This document shows positions 1-11,398 of a DNA stretch of 64,000 nucleotides, one piece after another. The position numbers and the translations under genes are program-made. This DNA is from Cyathus striatus (lineage: Eukaryota > Basidiomycota > Agaricomycetes > Agaricales > Nidulariaceae), in NCBI GenBank assembly GCA_025738555.1, contig JAOVFP010000005.1, positions 682,001-746,000 on the forward strand. Direction: 5' to 3'. How positions within the stretch are numbered: the stretch's first letter is position 1; each line of letters opens with the position of its first letter. The notes under the pieces are model-generated. The model made no database searches, had not been told where the DNA came from, and was given only the letters and a program-made list of their open reading frames with translations.

Positions 1-41
1 AGGGGGAGGTTAGACTGGCCTCGCACCTGGAGTACGAGACG

Positions 42-1337
42 ATGGTAGCAAGGTTGGGAATAATGTCGTTTAGTCCACAGTGGGTGGAAAGGTCCTTACA
101 TTACCACAGGGAGGCTGATAGTTTGACGATGCCGGTGGACAAGTCGATTCCAGTGGAGAAGGTAGTGGAGCAAGCAGTGGCCGAGGTAGGACCAACGAGG
201 GTAGGAGTTCCAACTCCTACAGTTGAGTCGGAGGTAACGACTACTCCACAGGTAGGTACCTACATGAGCACGGAGCAGATTGCTGACCGCGAACGCACTG
301 TTCAGCAGTTGGAGGCCGAGGGCCACACCATGACTCCGGAGGAAGAGGTGGGGAAGAACATCCAGCGGGCGGAGAACGAGGGTGGCTCCAAGAGGAGGCG
401 CACCGACACGAATCTGGAGGACATGACAGAGGCGACGCCAAAACCTCCGAGGAAGAAAACAACGACCCGGACTTCCCAACGCAAGGGAATAAAGAGCAAG
501 GCCCTGGTCGACGACGAGGTGGTGGAAGACAACGCTAGCAGCAAGGCTAGCCAGTCTGGAAGCAAAAGTCGTACTGGCACAGAGAGCCAGGCTGGCAACA
601 AGTCCGACACCGAGATGGAAGAAGTGAAGACCTCGGCAGAGAAGAAGGGTAAAGGTGTGGAGAAGACCAAGACGGCTGCGGAGAAGAAAGAGAAAGAGGT
701 CTACGTTTTGTCTAAAGTCCCTTGTAATATGTGCAGCAAGTTCAGTAGGGAGTGTTTGCTGGACCTCGAGTAAGTTGTTCGTTTCTTTTTCGGAGTTGTT
801 CTGACTTGCTCCTAGGGGAAAAAAAATGAACCACAAGGCATGCGAGGCATGTCGGACGAAGAAGGGGAGATGCGACAGCGAAGGAATAATGTGGGGGACT
901 GTAGTCCCGGGGAACGCAGAGGAGCGGAGAAAGGGTCTGGAGAAGATGCAGACCGGTGGTGTGGGGCAGGAGAAGCTGGTGGAGGAGTTGCAGACGCAAC
1001 TGGCGGTGGCAAGGTCGGAGTTAGAGGTCGCGGAGAAACGGGCGGATGAATTGTGGACCAAGGGGAAGATGTTCGACGCCGAGTGCAAGATCCTGAGGGA
1101 TCAGCTTTATCTGGCGGAGAATGAGTGCGACAAGTTGGCGATGCAGCTCAACTCCGGGAGCCCTCATCGGCCATGCTCATGGAGGCATTGGGGAGGAACG
1201 TCAACATGCACACGGAGTTGATGGGAACGTTGAATAGGTTGATGACAACCACACAGGTGGCAGAAGAGGGTACTCCAGCGGAGACTAATGAGTCTGGGAG
1301 TAATGAAGAGGAAGAAGAGGAGGAAGACGAAGAGTAG
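42..1337 (+). CDS. Zn2Cys6-like acidic protein, convergent to the gypsy pol gene (5' partial, 3' frameshift)
   Basis: Exon 1 (to 769) and exon 2 (from 816) join across a 46-nt GTAAGT...CCTAG intron and stay in frame. The join brings two C-x2-C-x6-C half-motifs together (CNMCSKFSREC at the end of exon 1, CEACRTKKGRC at the start of exon 2), which resembles a Zn(II)2Cys6 binuclear cluster with a 13-residue linker. A Lys/Glu-rich region lies before the cluster; a probable coiled coil and a poly-Glu tail follow. The frame is open from the window edge, so the true start may lie outside. After about 1,160 the coding signal moves to another frame (open 1125-1337), so the copy has a frameshift or a missed intron. 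The function is unknown. The cluster suggests nucleic-acid binding, but this family is not a characterised regulator. It may be an extra antisense ORF of the retroelement. Confidence 0.5.
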
Positions 1338-1666
1338 TGTACAGTAGTAGACAGGGGAAAAATTGTATATACTTATTTTTTGTAGACTTTAATGATTTTT
1401 TGGCACGAGGAGAACGAAAAGTAAGAGTAAACAGTAAGACGGAGTAAAGAGAAACACCTTAGGAGAAAACCAATACAACTCCGTACTTCCACTCTCAGCC
1501 CACCTTGTTAAGTATGCAAAGTGACGAATCAGCTATGCTTATTAAACGTAGTGGTCATCATGCAAGCGGCGTCCGGAGAAGCATCAATCTTCAACCTTTG
1601 GTCAGAAGACGGATATGGATATACAATAACTATAGCAGAGAAACGAAAAATGTAAGTGGAGAAAGT

Positions 1667-4600
1667 CTATGTAACAGGAGTAGAAGGATTGGGCTTATCG
1701 GGATAACGAGCATGAAATTCCTCTATGAGCTCTGTAGCATGTTCTACTTCAGTGGCAGCCAACCAAGTGAGTTCTTCGTCGGTTCCTTCATAACCAGTCC
1801 ATTGGACTAAGTAGCGAAGAGGGCATTTCTTGAACCGGCGATCTAGCTTGGAGTCGCAGATCTCACTGATCTCGAACTCGATATCTCCGTCGATTTCCAC
1901 AGGGGGAGGCGGAGGTATCTCTCGACCAGGGATGGTGTTTTCAACTGCGGGCTCGAGCATAGAAACATGGAATATGGGGTGTACTGCTCGGAAATTGGAA
2001 GGGAGTCTAAGGGTGCGGGAGTGGGTACCAGTTTCGGCAATGATCTCGAAAGGACCGTAATACTTTTCAGCCAATTTCTTGGAAGGGCGAGTGGTGTTAA
2101 AGAACTTAGCACGGATGAAGACTTTAGTTCCAACTTTGAACTCCGGGGCAGGCAAACAATGGTTGTCTGCTCCGACCTGATAGTGCTTCTGAGCAAGTGC
2201 TATTTCAGCCTTGAGGTTTTCATGAAGTTCCTGGAGGTCCACGGCGTAGTCCCTAGCATGAACGGAGGTAACATCACGTTCGGGATAGACTGAAATCTGT
2301 GGATGATAACCCTTATTGGCGAAGAAAGGAGTAGTATTAGTGGTCAAGCTCGGTGTATTGTTATACACGAACTCAGCGATGGGGAGGAGATCAGCCCAGT
2401 TGTCCTGCTGGTAATTGCAGTAGATGCGGAGGTACTGTTCTAAGACTTGGTTAATGCGTTCAGTTTGTCCGTCGCCTTCTGGATGGTATCCGGAGGTAAA
2501 GTGTAGGTTGATGTCGAGAACCTTACCAAGAGACCGGAAAAAGTGGGAGACGAACTCCGAACCATGATCGGAGGTAATGTGGCTGGGAACACCATGCTTA
2601 GAGAATACGTGCATGACAAAGAGCTTAGCGAGCTGGGCGGAGGTAATGGTGTTATGACAAGGGATGAATATAGCTTGCTTGCTAAGGCGGTCAACAATAA
2701 CTAGGATTGAATTGTACTTATCAAATCCAGAGATGGGAAGTGTTTCAATGAAGTCCATAGATATAGAGTTCCATGGGCGCTCCGGAATAGGGAGTTGCTT
2801 CAAGGTACCGTAGGGATGGTGACGCTGTGGTTTAGACTGTAAGCAGATGGTGCAAGACTTACAATAGTCCTTGACATAAGTACGGAGTCCAGGCCAAGTA
2901 TATTCCCGTCGAATATTATCCAAGGTCTTGTTTTGACCAGGATGTCTGGCGAGTAAGTAATCATGTTTGTATTGGACAATGCGAAGGCGGAGAGAATCGT
3001 CATCTGGGACATAGATCCGGTTGTCGAGGTGGAGTAATCCATCTGAACCGACAGACCAACAATTGGTAGGGTTGTGAAGGTGGATGGATGCGACAGTGTC
3101 TAGGGGTTGGGCGGTGAGGATGTCACGGTGGAGTTGCTCAACATCCATAATGATGCTGGCACGGAGAACAGGATGAAGGAGTGTGGTGGCACAGATAGAG
3201 GCGATGAGCTGTTCTTGGGTAAAAACAGGGCGAAAATTGTGCGGATTGACTTTGGCATAGTCGTTATTCCCCCCTTTAGGGTAGACGTCCCATCGTCTAG
3301 TTAAAGCGTCAGGTTTCGCACCAAGTTTCCCTGGGTGGAAACGAATAACCAGATTGAACTGAGACAGGTACTCTGACCAACGAGCCTGGCGGCGAGTGAG
3401 GATCTTGGTGGTGGAGAAATACTCTAAGTTTTTATGGTCAGTAACCACATCAACCGGAGTACCAGAACCTTCCAAGTAGTGTTGCCAGACACGAAAAGCT
3501 TCAAAGATAGCCAGGAGTTCCTTGTCGTGGGTGTCATAATTCAGTTCAGGAGCGGTGAAGGTACGGGAATGGAACACAATGGGGTGAATATCGCCATCGT
3601 CAGCAACAGTCGAGAGGATTGCTCCGAGAGCATAATTGGAGGCGTCAGTCTCTACAATGATCTGGGCGTCAGGGACCCAATGAGTGAGTATGGGGGCTGT
3701 AGTGAAAGTGTCCTTAAGTTTCTCAAACACTGAACGGCAAGCCGGAGAAAAGTCCCACTTCAAGCCCTTGTGGGTAAGACGAGTGAGTGGCACTACAATG
3801 TCGGAGTAGTGCTGGATAAAGCGCCTATAGAAGTTGGCGAACCCAAGGAAAGACTGAACATCTTTGACCTTCTTAGGTTCGGGCCAATCCCTAATGGTTT
3901 GGACTTTATCCTGGGACATAGTGAGGCCACCCGGAGAAAGGACGTAACCTAAGTACTCAACAGATTCAGTGTGAAATTCACACTTGTCCGCCCGGGCATA
4001 GAGCCCATGTTGGCGTAAATGCTTGAGGACTTCTTTAACGTGCTATTTGTGCTCCTCGAGACTATTGGAGTAGATTAGTATATCGTCAAGGTAGACTGTA
4101 ACGCACACATCGAGCATGTCCTTGAAGATGTCGTTCATGAAACGTTGGAAAGCCACAGGTGCATTGGTGAGTCCAAACGGCATAACTAGCCATTCAAACG
4201 AGCCATAGCAAGTGCGAAAAGCGGTCTTCCACTCATCTCCATCAGCGATGCGGACTAAGTGGTAAGCGTGGTGGAGATCGATCTTGGTGTAGATTCTAGC
4301 CTTGCGAGGAGAATCAAGGAGGTTGGAAATAAGGGGAAGGGGATATTGATCCTTTTTGGAGATTGCATTAAGCCCACGGAAATCGACACAAAGTCGAAGG
4401 GATCCATCTTTCTTCCGGACAAAGAGCACTGGTGCTCCATGTGGAGAACGAGAAGGACAGATGAAGCCAATCCGGAGATGTTCGTCGATGAACTCTCGTA
4501 GAGAGGCCAACTCAGACTGCGAGAGTGAATATACAGTACCGACTGGAGGAGACGTACCTTCCTCCAAGTTGATCCGGAGATCGTAAGGGCGATGCGGAGC

Positions 4601-5394
4601 AAGAGTGTCTGCTCGTGTTTTGCTGAAGACGTCAGCGAACTCGTGGTATTCCAGAGGAATACTAGAAAGGTCCACGGCTTCTGCAGCCATGGCAGCGGCA
4701 GAAGCTGAAACTATGGCACCGACTTGTATCCTAAACATCTGCGAGCCTGCGAGCTTACTAGCCCGGAGAAAAGCTGCAGCGTTAATGAGCGAGATACTAG
4801 GAGGTGGACTATTGTCTGGCGGAGGAACAGAAGACGAAGCTGGTGATGGAGGGGTTTGCAAGGAGGCAGATGCCTTCAGTGCAGGTGTCGACAAAGACAG
4901 AGAAGATTCTCCTAGGACCGGGGTTTGGAAGCCAAGTATACGTCTCTCAGTCCAGTCAATCAACGGATTGTTTTGGGAGAGCCAGTTAAATCCTAATACC
5001 ACGGAGCAGGAAGAATCGAGCGGAGTTACATAGAATGAAATATCCATGCATTCACCAGTAGGAAACGTTACAGATAATAATATACTCTCTGTAAGTATGG
5101 AGTTAGAGGTACCGTCAAATAGTTTCAGTGCAATGGGAGGGACCGGAGTTGTGGGAAGGTTGTGCTCCCTCACAAACGACGAGTCAGCAAAACAATGGGT
5201 TGAACCAGAATCGATGAGCGAAAGGAAGGAAAGAGGCATATCCGGCGCAGCTGGAGAAAACGAAGTCAATGGAATATTTACAGCTTGGGGGTCAAAAAGA
5301 GCGGATGTGTTTAGTCTTATCTCCTTAGGTGCACAGGAGAGATTAACGCGGCCCTCAGCCTGTGCGGAGTCACTGGGGCCGCTCTCTATTTTTT
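1667..5394 (-). pseudogene. pol: Ty3/gypsy pol polyprotein with one nonsense codon
   Basis: Polyprotein for reverse transcription and integration. Reading from the gag/pol overlap, the aspartic protease shows LIDSGSTH. Reverse transcriptase follows, with MPFGLTNAP and the catalytic YLDDIL. After a TAG at 4043-4045 the same frame continues into the RT thumb and RNase H (VETDASNYALGAIL). The integrase has an HHCC zinc finger (HPGQNKTL...CKSCTIC) and a DDE core (SMDFIETLP, TSDHGSEF, HPEGDGQTERIN). A chromodomain (YLVQWTGYEGTDEELTW) closes the protein and probably directs insertion to heterochromatin. The stop lies a few codons after YLDDIL, where CAG to TAG is the simplest change. Everything else is open over about 1,240 codons, so the copy is young. 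Pol has no start codon of its own and is probably made by -1 frameshifting from gag. Confidence 0.92.
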
Positions 5395-7185
5395 CGAACT
5401 CTCAGCCGAGTTCGCCGAGGGAGTTGCCTCGGTAGAGGTGGCAGTGGCCGCACGGGCTTTGGTGGCAGAGGCTGCCTTTCGACAGTCCTTGGCCTGATGA
5501 CCAGCATTGCCACAGAATAGGCAAAGCTTCTGGTCCAGGCGACGTTTACGTTCCTCCGGGGTGAGTTTCCCGTCAGAACCAAGCTTCCCAGTCAAGTCTG
5601 GCGCCTTGGACTGGTTCTGCTTTTGCTTGTTCTTGGGTTTCCCCGAGGACGAAGCGGAGGTAGAAGAGGCGGAGGAGGAGGTAGAGGAGGATGGAGTCTT
5701 GGAGGAGGAGGAAGAATTCGAAGTTGACTTCGAATTCTGATTGCCCTTAGGCTTCTCCGAAGACTTGGCAGCAGACTTGCTGCGCTTCTCCTCAATGTTG
5801 CACTCGGTATTGCGCTCCCAATGCCTCTGATCGTAGCCCTGGGCTACCTTCTTAGTCCCGGCAAGGGTGATAGGCCGGCCTTGCTCTCGATGAGAGAGAG
5901 CGTCCTTTAAACGAGGACAAAGGCCACGGTAATATACCGAGTTGAGGGCAGCATCATCCCAAGGCAAGAGTGCGGCATATTCGTTGAACTTTATTTCATA
6001 AGTCGTGAGCCGCTGATTATCCTCCATGTGGAGGGAGAAAATGCGAATTTCAGCCTCACCAACAGGGTTGGTATGGCCGAAGTGAGTCCGGAGGAGCTGA
6101 ATGAAGTAGCCCCATGAATCCATCCACAGCTCGTATGCATCATCATCGAGATGAGTGGCAAACAAATTGCTGGCAGAGCTACGGAGGAAAGTCAACGCGT
6201 AGTTGACTTTAGAGGCATCGTCCAGGTACAACTGGGGGTTGTTCCGGAACACCAAGCGGACTTGCGTAATGAAGGGCTCCAGCTTAAGCGTGTTGGAGCC
6301 GTCGAAGTTGTCCGGCTGGTTAACCTTCTTCTCCCGAACGGGAGGAGGAGGTGGTGGAGGTGGTGGTGGCGGGGCAAAATAACCCACCACTGAGGCCACC
6401 ATTTCCAGGATTTCATCCTGGGTGAAATTGTAGTGGGGTCTTGCAGTTGGGTGACGAGGGTCGCGGTAGGGGCCCCTGGAGGGAGGCCTTGAAGGAGGAT
6501 CAGAGGGATCAGAGGGAGGACCTCCGGGGCCATTTGGTCCGCCAGGACCATTGCCACCAGCACCTGCCTGCTCATCATCATCCCCTGGCTCGTTATCATC
6601 ATCTCCTGGCTCGTTGCCGTCATCTCCAGATCCATCACCGTCGTCACCATCATCTCCGGGTTGATCACCACCGTCTCCATTATCGTCTGGAGGGTTGTTG
6701 TTTCCAACTCCGGCAGAATTACCACCAGAAGGAGGTGGGGGTGGAGGATGTCCTCTACTGCCTGAGGCTACAGGCTGTTGGGCAGGTGGCGAAGTGGCTG
6801 TGGATGCTTGCTGCTGGCGTGCAGCTGCACCTTCCGGAGAAATCTGAGTATCCACCGGTTCGATGGACGCGTTGGGGATGAGAGTGGGGTCGTAAGGAAC
6901 GCTCAATGGTATTGGGCGTGGTGCGTGCAGTTGATTGCTGTGAACCGGCTGAAGTTCACGAGCTGCATGATGAGTGGAGGTAATTCCTCCAGAGACGAGA
7001 GCACTAGCTGAGGGTGGGGTGTTCCGCCAAGAGAGAGGCGGAGCAGAGTCAACACGACGAGGCGTGTTAGCGGTGTTACTTTCACGGGCTTGCTGAGCAG
7101 CTAGACGATTGCTATGGCGCACATCGTTTTGCTGCTGTTCATGGCTCCTAGCATGTGCAGTCTGAGTCTGCGTGCGGGTAGCCAT
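5386..7185 (-). CDS. gag: Ty3/gypsy Gag (capsid-nucleocapsid) protein
   Basis: Structural protein of the virus-like particle. I start it at the ATG at 7185 (MATRTQTQ) because the open frame upstream runs into the LTR at 7240, leaving a 54-nt leader. The N-terminal third is low-complexity, rich in Gly, Asp and Pro, with Asp/Gly repeats and a run of Pro near 6350. A capsid-like retrotransposon Gag region follows (motifs [31 protein letters not shown]). Then comes a basic Ser/Lys-rich stretch and one CCHC zinc knuckle, [14 protein letters not shown], near the C-terminus. The frame is about 599 codons and has no internal stop. Confidence 0.9.
   Translation of the reverse strand: MATRTQTQTAHARSHEQQQNDVRHSNRLAAQQARESNTANTPRRVDSAPPLSWRNTPPSASALVSGGITSTHHAARELQPVHSNQLHAPRPIPLSVPYDPTLIPNASIEPVDTQISPEGAAARQQQASTATSPPAQQPVASGSRGHPPPPPPSGGNSAGVGNNNPPDDNGDGGDQPGDDGDDGDGSGDDGNEPGDDDNEPGDDDEQAGAGGNGPGGPNGPGGPPSDPSDPPSRPPSRGPYRDPRHPTARPHYNFTQDEILEMVASVVGYFAPPPPPPPPPPPVREKKVNQPDNFDGSNTLKLEPFITQVRLVFRNNPQLYLDDASKVNYALTFLRSSASNLFATHLDDDAYELWMDSWGYFIQLLRTHFGHTNPVGEAEIRIFSLHMEDNQRLTTYEIKFNEYAALLPWDDAALNSVYYRGLCPRLKDALSHREQGRPITLAGTKKVAQGYDQRHWERNTECNIEEKRSKSAAKSSEKPKGNQNSKSTSNSSSSSKTPSSSTSSSASSTSASSSGKPKNKQKQNQSKAPDLTGKLGSDGKLTPEERKRRLDQKLCLFCGNAGHQAKDCRKAASATKARAATATSTEATPSANSAESSKK
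5389..5394 (-). promoter_or_regulatory. Candidate -1 ribosomal frameshift site, gag/pol junction
   Basis: Gag ends TCG AAA AAA TAG. The six A residues abut the stop codon, and the pol frame is exactly -1 to gag and open through this point. Slippage of AAA onto AAA bypasses the stop and enters pol (next codons ATA GAG AGC). This is not a perfect X-XXY-YYZ heptamer, because the base before the run is G. Downstream structure was not computed. Confidence 0.55.
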
Positions 7186-7239
7186 GAGAGAAAGAAAGGC
7201 GTTATGAGAAGAGGAATCCAAGGTGGTAGTTTCGTATAC

Positions 7240-7902
7240 TGTCACGACCGTGCCCCTAGCCTGACTTGGCGGCGGAGTACAAGAGAGTGACTGCGGAGAA
7301 GCGAGGGGTGAGTGTAAGACAAAAGCGGAGAACGATAACTCAGGGGGTAGGACTTCGGCTTCAGCTTATGTGCTGCGCCCCTGGGATTTCCGGTCCTGGA
7401 TTTCGGAGTAAGGGCAAGCCCTTCGGAGAAGACGAGAGACGGAAGACGAGAGGTGTAACTTAAGTCAGACGAAAGGGTGAGAACATAGTTTAATACGAAA
7501 CTAAAGACTAAGTACAAATCGAGTACTACTTAAATACTGGAGACTTGGAGTAAGTAAAGGCCGCTGGCCTTGGCCAGCGGAGAAGTATGGTCAGGGTAGG
7601 CATACGTAGAATGAAGACTATAACTAATTAAACATAATAAAACACATCGGAGAAGTGAGCGCGTATGGCGGTGTAAAGTAAAACTGATAGTGGCGCACTT
7701 AAGAATAATAAGTGACTCACTATGAGATGTATACTACAATACTGAGGGGATAGCTCAGTAGAACGGAAGAAAGGAAACAAGAGTAATCTATGTACAGTAA
7801 TCAATAAGTAATATTAAGAGCGTAATCAAAGTCCGGAGTAAACAAAGGGAAAGGCGGAGTAAGAGCATAGGGGTCTGGAGGTAGGCGATACGGGATATGA
7901 CA
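7240..7902 (-). repeat. 5' LTR of the gypsy element
   Basis: A 663-bp segment bounded by TGTCA...TGACA inverted termini on either strand, immediately upstream of the gag leader. It contains no open gene. It ends exactly where the foldback element starts (7903). No second LTR is in the window to confirm the limits, so they rest on the terminal inverted repeat and on position. Confidence 0.6.
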
Positions 7903-7978
7903 CTTATATGATATGGGATATCATATAAGGTCTGAGTTTTATGAGTGAGGCATATACTATATGTATATACAGGCTATT

Positions 7979-8450
7979 CATAAGTACTCATTACTTTATG
8001 CTTCCTATTATTATTGTAATGCTACTATGTGTACTCATAAGTACTCATTAATTTATGTTTTCTATTATTATTGTAATACTAGTGTGTGTACTCATAAGTA
8101 CTCATTACTTTATGATTCCTATTATTATTGTAATACTAATATGTGTACTCATAAGTATTCATTACTTTATGTTTTCTATTGTTATTTTAATACTAGCATG
8201 TGTACTCATAAGTACTCATTACTTTATGATTCCTATTATTATTGTAATACTAGTATGTGTACTCATAAGTACTCATTACTTTATAATTCCTATTGTTATT
8301 GTAATACTAGTATATGTGCTCATAAGTACTCATTACTTTATGTTTTCTATTATTACTGTAATGCTTCCTATTATTATTTTAATAGTATTATGTGTACTCA
8401 TAAGTGCTCATTACTTTATGCTTCCTATTATTATTCTAATAGAATTATGT
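7979..8450 (+). repeat. 57-bp tandem array, left arm
   Basis: About eight head-to-tail copies of a unit starting CATAAGTACTCATTACTTTA. The starts at 7979, 8036, 8093 and 8150 are 57 bp apart. Because 57 is divisible by three and the unit has a stop-free frame, a 300-codon ORF with a 19-residue Tyr-rich repeat appears across it. That ORF is a by-product of the repeat. Confidence 0.85.
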
Positions 8451-8879
8451 ACGCTTTTCAAGTGTGTCACATCTGTCACAATTTTCCCGTGCCTCATGTT
8501 TTTCCCACGCATCGCGTTTGTCACGCTTTGGCGCGTTTTTCATGCTTTAGTGCGTTTGTCATGCTTTTATGCGCGTCACGCGTCACGTTTGTCACGTTCT
8601 TTAATAAGCGTTACGCTCTTATGCATGTCACACATCTCACATCTATTTGTCACCCATTTCACACTCGTCACACGTGTCACGTCTTTGAGGCGTGTCACAC
8701 CATGACAATCTGCATGCATGTCACACTTTTCACATATGTTACATATGTCTTTTTTTTTAAATGCATCATGTGTTTTTCATGCATGTCACATTTTTCAAGT
8801 GCATTGCAACTTTTTCACAAATACAATGCTTTCCAATCCCATCATATTTTTCTGTCTCTACAACTATTCAAGTTGTCAT

Positions 8880-9900
8880 GAGAGTGGAGTAAGTATTTAA
8901 TAGTAGAGTGAATTATATATGCAGATGAAATGATATGTACTTGTAGAATTGGAGATTGTAACACAGAAAATAACAATTAGAAAATTATAGAAGTGTGGTA
9001 GTAATAAGAAACTAGAATGAAAAATGTAGAGTGTATATGTAGTTGAAGGCTTATCCACACTGACAGAGCATGGGAAATTTGGAAATGAGATGATATGATG
9101 TTTAATAATCAGAACTAGAGATGTAATTAAATGACAAAGTAAAAACTATAATGGTTAGTCTGGATATGAGAAATGATGAGATAATTAAGATAAAAATGAA
9201 TATTTTGGAAATATTTAACAACTGAACAGAAAAGGACATATACTGAAAGAATTACATATGGATAACAAATCTGAAAGAATGGTCAGTATATGTGATTCCA
9301 CATCACATCAAACTCATATGTCTCAGTCATTAAATGATCATGATTCTTGCATTAACCATTGGTTATTCTTATATCTCCAACACACATTTTTAAGTCATAT
9401 GCTTACTCTATATGATTATGTGACACTTCTACACTGTCATGTGTTTCACATCTCCTGTGCTTCTCATCACTTTCTTGCTCAGTGATCATTACTTGCTTTT
9501 CTATTCTTTAGATTAGTGTCAACTACATCATCACCTTCTTTTCTTCTTGTTCTCTTTTCAGAAAGACTACTTTGTCTTTTTTCCTTTCTTGCCTAAGAAA
9601 AACTTACTATCATTTTTCTATAGTCATGTGCAGTATTGTCATACAGAGTCTGAATCAATGACTGAGTTGTCAATGCAAGAGGCTGAATTACCCAGCTAAG
9701 TAATGAGATATGGCTTAAATGTGGCATCACTGAGTGCTCTGATTTCTTGGATATGAAATGTACAGAACATTTTTCATTATAGACCTGTTGGAACCCCATC
9801 AACATGTCACAATCATGATACACATGCAAGTACAATGTGCTTGAAATGTGTTATAAATCTCAAAGATGTGACATAAGTAACACTTATGATGTGTGTGAAA
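8880..9900. other. AT-rich centre of the foldback element, no gene seen
   Basis: The longest frames are about 80 codons, with no recognisable motif or splice-linked continuation. This is the loop of the foldback structure. Confidence 0.6.
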
Positions 9901-10539
9901 GCATGATGAAAGCCTCAATGACATATGATGCATGTGCAAATCATAAGAAACAGATGTGACTTATGTGATGAGCATGACTTACGTGATGCGTGACTTATGT
10001 GACGTGTGACGCGCATACAAAGCATGACAAATGCACTGTGATGAGCATGAAAAGCGTGACAAATAGATGTGAGATGTGTGACATTCATAAAAGCATAACG
10101 CTTATAAAGAACGTGACAAACGTGACGTGTGACGTGCATGAAAGCATGACAAACGCGCTAAAGCGTGACAAGTGTGGGAGAATCATAACAGACATGACGC
10201 ACGTGAAAATTGTGACAAATGTGACACGTGGGAAATGTGTGATGAATGTAATGCATGGGAATATGCATGACAAACATGATGGGCAGGAAGAATGTGACAA
10301 ATGTGATGCATGGGAATATATGTGACGAACGTGACGCGCAGGAAATTTGTAACAGATGTGACACGCGTGCAGTATGTGATAAGTGCGAAGCGTGGGAATA
10401 TGTGTGACGAACGTGACGTGCGTGAAGTACGTGACAAATATGAAGTGCGGGAATATGTGTGACGAACATAATGCGCGTGAAGTACGTGACAAATGCGAAG
10501 CGTGGGAAATATGTGAAGCGCAGATCAACTAGTAATCTG

Positions 10540-11190
10540 TAATAACAATGAGTACTTATGAGTACCCACAATACCATTACAATAACAATAAGAAATGTAA
10601 AGTAATGAGTACTTTTGAGTTTGTTAATACCATTACAATACAAATAGGAAATATAGAGTAATGAGTGCTTATGAGTACTCATAATACCATTACAATAACA
10701 ATAGGAAATATAAAGTAATGAGCACTTATGAGTACTCTTAATACTATTACAATAACAATAGGAAATATAAAGTAATGAGTACTTATGAGTACTCATAATA
10801 CCATTACAATAATAATATCAAGCATAAAGTAATGAGTATTTATGAGTACCCACAATACCATTACAATAACAATAGGAAATACAAAGTAATGAGTGCTTAT
10901 GAGTACTCCTAATACCATTACAATAATAATAGCAAGCATAAAGTAATGAGTACTTATGAGTACCCATAATACCATTACAATAATAATAGAAAGCATAAAG
11001 TAATGAGTATTTATGAGTACCCACAATACCATTACAATAACAATAGGAAATACAAAGTAATGAGTACTTATGATTACCCACAGTACCATTACAATAATAA
11101 TAGGAAACATAAAGTAATGAGTACTTATGAGTACTCATAATACTATCACAATAATAATAAGCACAAAATAATGAGTACTTATGAATAGCA
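10540..11190 (-). repeat. 57-bp tandem array, right arm (inverted)
   Basis: About twelve copies of the same unit in reverse orientation (AGTAATGAGTACTTATGAGT...). Several copies have small indels, and unit-to-unit variation is higher than on the left. Confidence 0.85.
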
Positions 11191-11398
11191 TGTATATACA
11201 TATAGTATATGCCTCACTCATAAAACTCAGATTTTATATGATATCCCATATTATATAACACTGCTGTTAAATGATAAATTTGGCTGACACCCCTCAACAG
11301 ACCAAGAGCTTGCAGAACAGGAAAGAGAAGAGATCCTGGAGCAATGAAGGGAGGCCAGTAGAGTACTATACAACTTAGGACATGTCGGAGCGACACCT

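Larger units (their letters stand above)
1667..7902 (-). mobile_element. Ty3/gypsy chromodomain LTR retrotransposon, left LTR not seen
   Basis: In element orientation the order is 5' LTR (7902-7240), gag (from 7185), pol with protease, reverse transcriptase, RNase H, integrase and a C-terminal chromodomain. This is the chromovirus order. I find no second LTR copy and no convincing polypurine tract between 1338 and 1667. Either the 3' LTR lies left of the window beyond the antisense ORF, or it is lost. The element is nearly intact: gag is open and pol has one TAG stop. No canonical TGG-type tRNA primer site is visible directly after the LTR; self-priming of the Tf1 type is possible but untested. 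Confidence 0.85.
7903..11258. mobile_element. Large foldback (inverted-repeat) element with tandem-repeat arms
   Basis: The two ends are inverted copies. The left end reads ATATGGGATATCATATAA, then TCTGAGTTTTATGAGTG and GGCATATACTATATGTATAT; the right end (11258 inward) is its reverse complement with few changes. Inside the termini each arm holds a tandem array of a 57-bp unit (left about 7979-8450, right about 10540-11190, opposite orientation). Next comes an inverted GTCACG/CGTGAC-rich zone (left 8455-8720, right 9955-10515). An AT-rich unpaired centre (about 8880-9900) has no recognisable gene. No transposase is encoded, so the element would need help in trans. No clear target duplication was found. 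It abuts the gypsy LTR at 7902 with no spacer. Confidence 0.75.

Noticed and set aside
96..1088. 330-codon minus-strand ORF
   Set aside because: Shadow of the spliced plus-strand Zn2Cys6-like gene; His/Leu/Ser-rich composition and no domain.
1338..1666. 3' LTR of the gypsy element
   Set aside because: No match to the 7240-7902 LTR ends and no polypurine tract found here.
7979..8450. CRISPR-like array
   Set aside because: Repeats are contiguous without unique spacers, and the host is a fungus.
7961..8881. 306-codon ORF with a 19-residue Tyr-rich repeat
   Set aside because: The repeat unit is 57 bp, divisible by three, so one open unit makes a long frame. The inverted array gives a similar artefact on the other strand, and there are no start context, introns or domains.
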